Shown: positions 22,092 through 32,581 of the stretch, piece after piece
How the letters are laid out: each line of letters starts with the position of its first letter
How positions within the stretch are numbered: the first letter of the stretch is position 1
DNA from: Hymenopellis radicata
Lineage: Eukaryota > Basidiomycota > Agaricomycetes > Agaricales > Physalacriaceae
Reading direction: 5' to 3'
Length of the DNA: 64,000 bases
Assembly: GCA_015501595.1 (NCBI GenBank)
Contig: JADNRX010000077.1
Coordinates: forward strand, 1 to 64,000
The notes under the pieces: model-generated
Database searches by the model: none
What the model was told of the DNA's origin: nothing
Seen by the model: the letters and a program-made list of their open reading frames with translations, nothing else
Made by a program: the position numbers and the translations under genes

Positions 22092-23660
22092 TCAGTATTC
22101 ACTGCGTGCCCAGGAGCGTAACCGAACACGTACTAATGGTAGGAGGCTTGACAACTGGGGATCCTGGAAATTGTCCATGTTACTGGGTGCTCTGGGTTCG
22201 ATGCCGCCCCGCTTCCAGTACGCCGCATGTTCCTTTCTGTACTTCTTTGCCTCATCGTGCAATTTCACGTAGTACTTGTGGACCTCGTGAACGATGCGGA
22301 GCATGAGGTCCTTCAAAAAGGGGTGCGGGTTCTCTTCTGTGTGCACGTAAGTATCAATCACATAAGAACTAAAAGGAGGACGCACGGAGAATCTTGACCA
22401 ACGCGGTGGTCATGGACTTGCCTCGAGTCTCCCACGCTATCTGGCTATCTTCACAAGAGGATAGTGATAACACTTGAGCCATGCTGTCCACGCCGTCGGC
22501 GGGTTTGCACCAGCCATCGCACGTAAACATCGAGACTGGGCTTTCACATTGTTTTATAGGATACATCGGCGTAGTACCCGGATCGTAGGTCGTCTTCAGA
22601 CTGAGATGCCGCGTCCGCACACGTTCCTGACCCTCGCAGTACCGGATGGAGGATTTGCGCGTCTCGACCGTGGATGCACTAACACGCTTGGTTTGATAGA
22701 CAGTACGGTTGCTGATCATAGCGTTCTTTCGGACGTTTTCGTTCCAAAGGGAGTATGATCTGCGTTGGCCTTTCGACACGTGTGGAATATAGACGCGGTT
22801 GCAATGGGAATGCTCGAGGTCTACGAGCGCACGATAACTTCTGGGTTCAAAGAGGAAAAGAAATGTCATACCTAATAGTGTGGCCGAATGGCATGAATCG
22901 AAGATGGCGGTGAGCTTGGATCCTCGAGGCACCCGGTCAACAAGATGCGCCCTTAGATCCTGTAAAATGTCAGAGAGCTTAAGGGGAAAAATGCACTCAG
23001 GAAGACGAGAGAAACGCACATCGTCACGAATCATCAATCGTTCGTCATCAGTATCAATTCCCCTGGCATCCATTGGCACAAGCACTAGGCCTTTATCAAT
23101 AGATGCCAGCAAAGTAAGCTATACAATCACTGACATTCATCCATTCCATCTTCTTCCGTCTTATCCTTATTCTCTCTCTGCTCGACATGTCCAGAGTCTA
23201 CGAATCCATCAGATTTATTGACGGGGGATCCCAGGGAGACGTACAATGCAAAAAGAAGCGATCTCCGGCTTTCGCATTGCGTACGAGATTGTCTATTTCT
23301 CGCAACTGAGAATAGTGATGAGTGAGTACGGTGGAGCCGGGCAAGGCTGAGCATACAATATTCGCGCGCGTAGGCTGTAAATGCGGAACCAGCCCATCGT
23401 CTATTAGTGTCACGATGTCGTCGCGCGAGTAGTGATACAGGTCTGGATGGCGCGTCAGTGGAAGCGCTGCAGGAGAAAATGGACAACGCACTCATGAGCA
23501 GACCCTTTATCTGCGCTACATCTATATGGGAGCCCTTTAGCTCCCCACTACTCGCAGTGCTCGTCGACTCGTTCGAGCTCGGCATCGAAGCATAGTTGAT
23601 GCCAATGAGAAGTGCGCGCTGCTTGGGGGCGCTGGAGTCTGGCTGGTTGGTAGCATTCAT
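22092..23660 (-). CDS. Metacaspase-like cysteine protease (caspase domain)
   Basis: A fungal type I metacaspase/caspase-domain protein. The start MNATNQPDSSAPKQ lies at 23660; an upstream in-frame Met at 23744 exists. Motifs in order: RALLIGINYA (first strand), ELKGSHIDVAQIKGLL, YSRDDIVTLIDDG, a helix (LREIDNLVRNAKAGDRFFLH), the catalytic His in YSGHVEQ formed across an intron, DGMDE, and the catalytic Cys in LTAIFDSCHSATLLG. The linker and small subunit region (RTRHLSLKTTYDPGTTPMY...) follow, then a C-terminal exon ending ...NMDNFQDPQLSS. Both catalytic residues are present, so activity is plausible. There is no long Q/N-rich prodomain. Substrate preference would be Arg/Lys, as known for metacaspases. 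About six introns are inferred. Confidence 0.87.
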
Positions 23661-24463
23661 TGTTTGGGTGAGGCTAACAACAGAAAGGAAGGAAAGGAAG
23701 GCAAGGATACGCCTTGATGTACGCCCTGAAGGTGGGTCCAGCACAGCATGGGTGTCACGAGAGGGTTAGTTAGCTGTTCAGAGGTCGTCATCAACAAAGA
23801 GCGAGAAAATGCAAATATGGCGGATATCATGAAGTTGGAAGACGAAAGTGAGATGTGGTTGCGGTGGTGGTGGGTAGACGTCGATCCTGCGATCAGCGCG
23901 TCGATCGCGCGAGCCTTCCGAGGTCTTTCGGCTTCTTTCGGACCACGCGCAACCAAGCCTGAGCCGGCACATCCCTTACGCCTCATTCCTCTTCGCTCCA
24001 CTAGACTCTATCCTGCCTCTGTCAGACACGGCAGTACAGCGCGCCACCAAGGTATATATGGCGTTCAGCTGGCGGTATCACCGCGAAGCCCATAAGCCCA
24101 ACGTCGATGTCGCATGGAAACATACAGTTCGCGCGCGGAGTCCGACTCCTCGAATCGCGCCTAGAACTCCTACGAGGAGGAGCATTGTAGTCGTCAACTA
24201 TAGTCTCGACGATCGTCTCTTGAACCTATGCCTTGACCTCACTGACGGCCGCGACAGGATTCGTCTTATAGTATACGCACTCTCTCAATGGACGGAGGAT
24301 CTGGTGAGCACTGAAAAAAAAGTCTAGTTCTAGTACGTCGTAGAATACAAAGACAAGGAATACCCCAAGCCCCGTAAAATCTATGCAAGTCATGATAAAC
24401 GTGGAGGTGAAAACAAGTTTTGCAGTGGGCTCCGAAACCAACCCACAACAACTTCAGCAAATG
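23661..24463. other. Intergenic between metacaspase and antiporter
   Basis: About 800 bp upstream of the metacaspase and downstream of the antiporter. Overlapping short frames on both strands show no family resemblance and no coherent splicing. It is probably promoter and untranslated sequence. Confidence 0.4.
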
Positions 24464-26720
24464 TCATTGGGCCAAAGCCGAGAAATGCACGCCCTTGCTA
24501 ACCAGACCAGTTTCCAGATCGGGCTGCCATAATGTTATAAAAACAGTCAAAATGGGGGTGGATTGCACAACTCACAATGATCGTCGTTGATCCGCTTCCC
24601 GATGCTTGTGAGGTAGTAGCGCCGACATGCACTTCATCTGAAGTGGGATCAGGTCCATGAGAAACATGGTGGGTAGCCTCAGTCTGAGTAACCAGTGCCA
24701 ACTGCTTGCCCGTAGCTAACGAACGCAAGTAGTCAGCATTTTCAGCCGCCCGCACGCCGGTCAGCGTCGCGGATCGGGTCATAGTGAGCGACATGGTGCG
24801 CCCGAAAGAGAAGAAGGGAATAGAGAGACCATCTACAGTATGTCAGCAAAGCACATGCGAAGGATAGAAAAGACGCACGAATGATGATAGATCCTAATAC
24901 GATGAAGGAGACAATAGGCTGCAAGACCTTGGCGAGCAACTCTGCCTGATTGGCCGGTGGATCGCTTGGTTCTGGAAGACGAGACACCGCCAGAGTCGAG
25001 ATGAAAATCGCGCCGACGCCCATCTTTTCAAACGTGATCGTGTAAGGAAAACATTGATAGCCACAGCAAGTATACTCACAGGTCCTGCCAACGACGTCAG
25101 CACCGATACATCAAATAGTGAAAACTCTCAACGAACCAAAATGTCCTGAAAACAGCGCCTCTTGCCACGTAGTAATCTCAGGAACCCACTTGAACAATAA
25201 CAAGATTGAAGGGATCCGGCGCAGTGCCAATATCGCTATGAACAGCACGGAAAGGCGCCACGGCTCGATACCATACTCAGGCATGTTGAACGACTCGAAG
25301 GGGAGCCAGGCACCGATGTAAACAAAGCATGCGCAGTTGAGCACCAGATCGATGACCGAAGCAAAGATCTCGTTTTCAGTGTGCGTGTTAAAGTTACCAT
25401 CCCATGAAATCGCGGTGCCTGCCATTATTGATCAATTACCTGGGGCGAAGTAACGAAGAGATGAGAGCCATACCAGCAGCGAATGCAGCGAGGAGGTCAT
25501 CACTTCCTATAGTACTGGCAATACCAATAGTGAAGAGCGCCATGGCCAGATACTGTGCTACGTAGGACTCGCGGTCAATAAAACCCTTGTTGTGAGAGAG
25601 TTTCATCAGCCAGTTGAAAATACTTCCTGCGCTATAGTCAGCTACGTATGTTCTGCTATGAGTAGAAACATACCTAAGACAGCCCCAAGAACTGTTCCCA
25701 AGATAACTTCATCTGGAAGCGGACTGTTAGAAGTTGCACTCAATGCGAGAGAAAGGTATTCACATAACCAGCCAATGAGGAACCACTTTCCGATGGCTTC
25801 CCTCGTGGACGTCTCAACGGTAAGATATATCGCAATAGAAAGAAAGGGATATGCTGACAAGACAGTGTCAAGGAAAGCTAGAAACTCTAACACAGAAGGA
25901 CATACCAAGGCCATCATTAGCAGCGGACTCTGCGGAAAGAATCTGACGAAGATTGAGCGGGACATGCTTCATTGCGAATTTCCCTCCTGTTATCGTGAAT
26001 ATGAGCAATACAGGAGACGGAGCGCGCACTCACCGACGATCGCGGCGCATATAATAGGGTCGGTGGGAGTCAGACAGGCAGCGATAGCCAAACACGAGAC
26101 AAAATTCAAGTCTCCAAAGAGCACCTTTAAGATGCCTACACAGGGTTCAGTGATGACCATAAATCACGCCAAAGTACGCACCTGCAACAATGACCCAGCC
26201 GATCGCCATGGTGGGCACGACCAGTACCAAAAGACCGCGGATATGTTTCGCCATGTACGACTTTGGTAGCTCGACGCCGATGGCGAACAGACCCATGGCG
26301 AGAACGACGCGCATTACTTCAAGCGTGATTCTCTGCGTCTCTACGCCCCAGTCCCGCGGGTCAAACACGTTCGCGACGTGGGGGCCCATGATGATTCCAA
26401 ATGCTGTTCCGAGGACGACTTCATTGATGTAGAGCTGCAACACGATGAACATTATTACATCACACCAGTAAAATCGCACATACCTTCTCCTTGACGAGCA
26501 AAGAACACATAGAGAACTGCCAGAGCAAACCTGTGAGAATCTGGAGGGACGAAAGGGGCAGGGCAAACTCACGCCAACTACGAAGCCGCCGAGGACGATG
26601 TAGGCCAATCCGGGTGGGGTGACCTGCTCGCTGTGTAATCGCTCGACCTAGACGGCACAGAATATGAGAAATACAGACTTCTATGAAATCCTGCGAGCTC
26701 AGACCCATGGCAGCAGACAC
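24464..26720 (-). CDS. nha1: Plasma-membrane Na+/H+ antiporter (NHA1/SOD2 type)
   Basis: A cation/proton antiporter of the fungal Nha1/Sod2 family, which exports Na+ and K+ in exchange for H+. The order of family segments is complete: LAYIVLGGFVVG, LYINEVVLGTAFGIIMGPHVANVFDPRDWG, ITLEVMRVVLAMGLFAIGVELPKSYM, LLVLVVPTMAIGW, YPFLSIAIYLTVETSTREAIGKWFLIGW, FIDRESYVAQYLAMALFTIGIASTIGSDDLLAAFAAG (transport core with the conserved D), the amphipathic FNMPEYGIEPWRLSVLF, and PVGVGAIFISTLAVSRLP. About ten transmembrane helices are expected. The start is at 26720, or 26708. A final intron near 24520-24575 leads to TGA at 24464-24466. The cytosolic tail is short compared with yeast Nha1. Many short introns interrupt the membrane part. 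Confidence 0.93.
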
Positions 26721-26974
26721 AGAGAGGGTGGTAGGAGGTGAGAAAAAGCGGGGCTACATATATACGTTTTAATTTTAAATTTATCACATTGGCGGAGATT
26801 GGCGGTTGTCGGTCGGTTCCGGCGAGCCTTAGGCCTTAGGTAAGACAGGAATAGATTGCACTCAATGTAACTCTGATGTAACTCAAGCTTAAAAGCTTGA
26901 AGAGCACTTGAAGGCTTCGAGAACCACAACGATGCTTAAATGTCCACCAAGATACATTCATACAAGATAAATAA

Positions 26975-28388
26975 CTATACAGCTTTCGCACTCTGCTCCT
27001 TCAAGTTGTCAAAGAACGCTTTGACATCCTCATCACCGACTACCTTTCCTTCATTCGCAAATGGCCGAAGATACTGCACCAAGTTATCACTATGAACAAA
27101 TCATTAACAGCTCTCAAAAGCATCTCGCGCAACGTACCGCATCGCATTAAACGCGTGAATCCCATCAATTGCCCTCTCCCGCGGAAGGCGATTGAGCGCG
27201 CGCATACCAAGCTCTTCCAATGAAAGTCCAGAATCCGGATCTTCTGGTGGTTCATACGTCTCCTCTTCTTGGAGAAGAAACGCGTTAGCTTCCAGTGACG
27301 GAAGGCACTCTTCTTCACATCGGCACCAACGCTCTCTGAAATCTTCCGTAAGAAACACATCCCCTGCGCCCAGTTCAGAAGACGAATCGGCGAGAATCTG
27401 CTGCGCCACAGGGTTAAGCGGGGGTGCAAGGCACGCGCGGGGCTTTTTAGCTTCGCGTTCTCCTTCGCGCGCCGATGGAGAAAGAGCGCGTTTTGACGGC
27501 ACAACGGGGGCTTCAGAGGTAGATGCACTTTCGTCTACAACGACGACAACGGGGTCTTGCGCAGAGGCAAGAACTTTCCAAGGGAGAGAAGGGGCATCGC
27601 GGACCGCCATAAGACATCCTTCAGTCCCAGCGTATCGCAGGAGAGTGGGGATTTTCCTGACACAAGCGGCACACACAAAGGAGTCGTAGTCTGAAGCGCG
27701 TATCATGGGAGGCGGAAGGCCTGAAGAGGACGCGTCGGATGCCGCATCATCGACGTCGCCTTCTGGCGCGGCAGGTGCCTCTGCTTCTGGCTCGGGCTTT
27801 TCACGAAGGTTGCAGCATGATTCGTGGAACCAGTCCTACGAAAGGTTAACATTATACTAATTAAGAAACACAAAATACCCCCTTACCTCACACGACAAAC
27901 ACTGAATCATAGTCTCCCTCTCTGTATTTGGATCATACGGCCGTCCGCACCTACAAAACACGCCGCCAAAGTTTTGCCCATACGCGTTCGACGTGTTCGG
28001 CTCCTCTGGCGTTTTATGCAGGTGACACGGGTGTGGAAGAGCAGATGTAGGACAATCACATCGAAAGTCGCGTTTCGGAAATCTAGGAGAAGCTCAGCGA
28101 TGGTTGTGATAGATGATGGGAACGCACAGCTCTGTTTGCTCGTGGTCGGTGTGACACGCTATGGAACACGCTGAGCATATTCCACGCGGCAGATTACACG
28201 TTATGCAAAGGTAAACGGGCTGCCTAGTGGAAATATAGTTTCTGGAGGCGTGTGTAGACGGGAATACGCGCGTACCTGAGAGAGCCAAGGGGATATGTGC
28301 ACTGGTTAAACTGGTGAGGCAGGGCCTCTGAGGCCTCCTTTAACAGATTTTCTTGAGAATCCAGGTATTCTTGTAGCGTAGCGGCCAT
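26975..28388 (-). CDS. UBR7-like E3 ubiquitin ligase (UBR box and PHD finger)
   Basis: A homologue of mammalian UBR7. From the start MAATLQEYLDSQE, a UBR-type zinc finger spans several exons (CTYPLG, YLCITCNLPRGICSACSIACHTDHEQTEL, FRCDCPTSALPHPCHLHK). A PHD-type finger follows: FCRCGRPYDPNTEREDMIQCLSCEDWFHESCC. The next region holds VCAACVRKIPTLLRYAGTEGC and an acidic, Ser-rich linker. A conserved C-terminal segment has WCRCEEECLP, ETYEPPEDPDSGLSLEELGMRALNRLPRERAIDGIHAFN and a last exon DVKAFFDNLKEQSAKAV with TAG at 26975-26977. UBR7 is known as a histone H2B ubiquitin ligase and reader; a chromatin role here is inferred from homology. The architecture is complete. It is divergent from the hydantoinase-B gene, 268 bp apart. 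Confidence 0.92.
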
Positions 28389-28656
28389 GTCTGCTCAAAA
28401 ACTACGAGGGATGGTGATGGTTGCAAGTTAAGGAATACCGCGCACGTGATGCTAACGCTCCTTCTCCTTCTGCGTTCACGACCTCATTCGTCTTCGACCT
28501 CCCATTAATCTAGATTGCGATATTCTCCCTGGATATTGATATTCCGAGATAAACAGACACCTTCGGAATAGGAAATCACTACTTGCAGTCTTTCGGAACT
28601 CGTACGGAAATCTACTCGACTATTTAGCCGAAGCGTTTGGTTTCCTCGTCTCCAAC

Positions 28657-30820
28657 CATGTCCTCCACCCCCAGCAAGACGAACGCTCCGGATCCCATTC
28701 TGCTAACACTCTTTGCCAATCGGTTTATGAGCGTTGCTGAAGCCATGGGCAGGTCACTGCAGCAAACCTCGATAAGCACAAATATCAAGGAACGTCTCGA
28801 CTTTTCTTGCGCATTATTCGCACCAGATGGAGACCTTGTTGCAAATGCGCCTTTCATTCCTATCCATCTTGGTTCCATGAGCTTGTGCGTATCGACCTTT
28901 TCATAGAACACCCCATTGACATAGACATAGCGCGGTCAAATATCAGATGAACCTCTACGGAAAAGACCTAAAGGAAGGCGACGTCCTAATGACCAACTCC
29001 CCACATGCCGGTGGATCGTACGCCCTTCTCTCCACCTCCAGAGCATCCCATGATAACGCTCTTCAATTCCAGCCATCTTCCCGATATCACCATCATCACT
29101 CCCGTCTTCGATTCCGAAACCAAAGAGATCATATTCTTCACCGCGTCGCGCGGACACCATGCCGACATCGGCGGCATACTCCCTGGGTCAATGCCCCCGA
29201 CATCCGTCAATATCTTCGAAGAGGGCGCTGAAATCGTTAGCTTCAAAATCGTATCTGAGGGTATATTTAATAAGGACGGTTTATACGAGTATATGGTTGA
29301 ACAGCCCGCGAAATACCCCGGAAGCTCTGGATGTCGGAATATCCGAGATGTTGAGAGTGATTTGAAAGCGGTGAGCCGACTTCGCCAACCTTCAACGCGT
29401 TGATCTAATGCCTTTATGACTAGCAAATCGCTGCCAACCATAAAGGCATCCAGCTCATCCATGCCAGTGCGTTAAACTTACTATGACTACTCTCAACTGA
29501 AGCTAACTTTCACAGTTGTCGATGACTATGGCCTCCCGACTGTCCAGGAATACATGTACCACATCCGGTCCAACGCCGAAATGTCTGTCCGAAACCTGCT
29601 GCGCGATGTAGCCAAGCGCGCTGGGAGCACCGTCCTATCGTCTGTCGACTACCTCGACGACGGATCGCCCATCAAACTGCGCGTCGACATAAATGAGGAG
29701 AAGGGTTCGGCCGTGTTCGATTTCGCCGGGACAGGATTCGAGGTTCGAGGCAATCTCAACGCGCCGATATCCGTGGTGCATTCCGCTGTGATTTACTGTA
29801 TGCGCGCGATGTTGGATCTGGATATCCCGCTTAATGCTGGGTGCCTTGTGCCACTTGAGAGTAAGTCGACTTGTTGTGTGATTTTCGGTTGAGGTTGACC
29901 TTGCGTAGTCAAAATCCCTCCCAAGTCGCTTTTGTCGCCTTCAAGAACTGCGGCGGTGTGCGGTGGGAACGTGCTCACGTCTCAGCGCATCGTCGATGTT
30001 GTGCTGAAAGCGTTCCATGCATGTGCAGCGAGTCAGGGATGCACCAAGTATGTTTTTATATCCAGCCTTCTCATGCAGCCAATGACATTCATTTTCAGTA
30101 ACCTGACTTTTGGGGCAGGAGGAAAAGATAAAGACGGAAAAGCCGTCCCAGGATGGGGATACTACGAGGTCTGCCGTCTTGCCTTTCTTTACATTTGTTC
30201 GGTGCTCATCATTTTGTGTAGACAATCGCGGGAGGCTCAGGCGCCGGCCCCTCATGGCATGGAACGTCGGGCATCCACACGCACATCACCAATACGCGAA
30301 TAGGCGATGTCGAGATCCTCGAACGGCGCTATCCCGTTATGGTACACCAGTTCGGATTGCGCACGGGCTCGGCGGGTGTTGGCAAGTTCCGTGGCGGCGA
30401 GGGGGTCGTGAGGGAGATTGAGATGCTCGAGCCGATGCAGGTTTCTATTCTTTCTGAGGTGAGAATTATCTGTCTTCTGCTCTTTCATTACTCATGTTTG
30501 CTTTGTAGCGTCGCACTCGACAGCCATATGGGTTGGAGGGAGGAGGGCCTGGTGGGATGGGGCGTAATACGTGGGTGAAGAACTTGCGGAAGGAGGATGG
30601 GGATTTGGTAGATGGGGTGAAGGGGACGCGGGAGATCAACATTGGGGGTAAGGCGACTGTGTGGATGGGGAAAGGAGACAAGCTAGTGATTGAGACGCCG
30701 GGCGGGGGTGCTTGGGGGGCACTCGAAGGAGATGAACTGCATCATGTTGACGAACATAGAGCGGCCTGGGAGCCAAGAGGATCTATAGCGGAGCGAGCAA
30801 GAGCCCAAGCAGCGTTCTGA
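28657..30820 (+). CDS. Hydantoinase-B half of 5-oxoprolinase, stand-alone
   Basis: This aligns with the C-terminal HyuB domain of eukaryotic 5-oxoprolinase, the ATP-dependent enzyme that opens 5-oxoproline in glutathione turnover. Motifs in order: [154 protein letters not shown], and [15 protein letters not shown]. About eight introns join in frame. The N-terminal HyuA half (about 700 residues in the fused enzyme) is absent: upstream lie a stop in frame and then the divergent UBR7 gene. It may be a partial gene duplicate or a free HyuB subunit. The 3' end is partly duplicated at 31327-31611. Confidence 0.85.
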
Positions 30821-31611
30821 TGTATGTATTTAAATTTGAATTCAATGTAAGCTAGCTGGAACGTAAAGATCTTTTGCAGAACTGCTTGATACACATTATA
30901 ATGGTAATGTACTAACAATATCCATATAACCGATTACGGGTACACGAAGCGTATAGTAGTTCATTTGTGGTACTGTGATCGGCGCTGTGGCGGTTGGTAG
31001 TATGATTTGGGCAAGGTCCACGAGGGCAACGAGGGCACCCTCTCAGTGTGCAGGCTCTAGGGATCGCGACACCCATGTTGTAGGAGGAGTTTTCCGACGC
31101 GCTGCGTAGCAAGATCCCCAGAGCTAGGAGGGAGACTCAAAGCATACACTACATCCTGCCAGTAAAAAGAGTAGATGTGGCCAAATGATTAACTTCAAGT
31201 GCTCGTTGAAGCACCAGTGTGTGTTGTTGGGTCAGGTGTGTTGAAGCCTGAGGGTGCATTCGTTCTGGAGCAGTTAGCTCGAGTGTGGTTCAGGAGCGAT
31301 TAACTTGAGTAGTGGTTCAGGAGCGGGTGGATGGGGAGAGGGGACAGGCTAGTGATTGAGACGCCGGGCGGAGGGCACTTGGAGGCGATGAACTGAATCA
31401 TGTTGTCGAACATAAAACGGTCTGGGAGCCTAGAAGATCTATAGCGGAGCGAGCAAGGGCCCAAGCAGCGTTCTGATGTATTAATTTAACTCTGAATTCA
31501 ATGTAGCCGGAACGAAAATATCTCTCGCAGGATTGCTTGAGTCATTGATACACATTATAATGGTAATGTACTAATGTCCAATGGGGTACACGAAGCGTAC
31601 AATAGTTCATT
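30660..31611 (+). repeat. Partial tandem duplication of the 3' end of the HyuB gene
   Basis: Sequence 30660-30965 (last coding part, stop and 3' flank, including CACATTATAATGGTAATG and CACGAAGCGTA) recurs in the same direction at 31327-31611. The second copy has lost part of the coding repeat (GGGGGTGCTTGGGG...) and gained a TGA. About 360 bp without recognisable genes separate the copies; the motif GGTTCAGGAGCG(A/G)TTAACT-like occurs twice there. Confidence 0.8.
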
Positions 31612-31626
31612 AATGAAGAGTGGGCT

Positions 31627-32022
31627 TTAGCGGTTAAGTTCCGCCTCCCTCTTGGCATATTCTTCACGGCTCTGCAGATGATTGTTAGTGTCGAAAATAT
31701 AGGTAACCTGTGAGCACATGCTCACCATCGCCGCAGGCATGTTGTTCATGATTTGAGGACTGGGGATATGTGGGTCCCGAGCGTGGTGGGCGCCCATGAC
31801 GGGATCAGACCTCAATCCCCCACCAGGAGGTGCGGGCTGTAGATCGGCGGGATCGTTGGTTTTCTACAGATATCGAAATGAGAACTTCCACGAATGAACA
31901 GGGAATTGACGTGGACATACAGCAGGATGTGGCTGGATCGTAAACTGCTGCTCTTCCTGCCCTTTGCTCTCTTTACCACGCTGGGTAGTCTTGGATTTGA
32001 TCTTGTCGAGGATGCTGGGCAT
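31627..32022 (-). CDS. Small conserved basidiomycete protein, three exons
   Basis: A roughly 94-residue protein from three clean exons. Exon 1 encodes MPSILDKIKSKTTQRGKES and ends at GTATGT. Exon 2 runs KTNDPADLQPAPPGGG to MGAHHARDPHIPSPQIMNN. Exon 3 is SREEYAKREAELNR with TAA at 31627-31629. Both introns (about 60 and 54 nt) have proper donors and CAG/TAG acceptors. The pattern of a basic start, a Pro-rich middle with GAHH and IMNN, and a final SREE..R.AELN recurs in small uncharacterised Agaricomycete proteins. Function is unknown. It is too short per exon to show up as one reading frame. Confidence 0.8.
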
Positions 32023-32167
32023 GGTCGTATTGTTATCAAAGCTACTAGTTCACGCAGTCTTTATATACGCTCGGCGCGCGTTCTGGAGTCGTTGAGTCAT
32101 CGATGACGGACTGCGGGGATTATGATGACGCGTGCTGCGGAGTTCAATAATTGCTGTGCAGACAGGC

Positions 32168-32546
32168 TGTTGTAAATGTCGAATATTCTGAGCTGTATCG
32201 CGTGTAGCGAAGAGGGTTCGATCGCGTTGAAGAACGTAGTTGCACGCTTCTAAGAGATCACACGTAGATTGAGGGGAAATAGAGTGTATTGCAACGATAT
32301 CTACGTTGCGAGTAAGAACTAAGAGAACAAGTAAATTGAGAAATGGGAATGTAGTCAGGTTGTAAGCATGGGTAAGTAAAGGTAAGTTGGTCTCGCTGTT
32401 GAAGCGAGACCTTTATAGTGTTGGCGAAGGCTGTACGACAGGCAGTGCGGAGTACAGCTTTAGGCATAAGTAGATAAGTTCATGTAGAAAAGAAAAGGAA
32501 AAATTAAATAGTGAGTCCTCGCCCCGTAGGCACGACATCCATAACA
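32168..32546 (-). mobile_element. LTR, 3' end of the composite element (or solo LTR)
   Basis: A 379-bp long terminal repeat, read on the minus strand as TGTTATGGATGTCG...CGACATTTACAACA. The ends form a short inverted repeat and the copy looks identical by eye to 48537-49238 apart from the MITE there. A TATAAAGG box lies at about 32411-32418 on the minus strand. Immediately 5' on the minus strand is GCACGGGGGCTG, which could serve as polypurine tract. The outer flank is CAGGC (32163-32167), identical to the outer flank of the partner LTR. The inner flank, CAGCC, differs by one base, so a solo LTR with an imperfect duplication is the alternative. Confidence 0.88.
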
Positions 32547-32581
32547 CAGCCCCCGTGCATGAAGTTATCGGTCTGCCTCCT

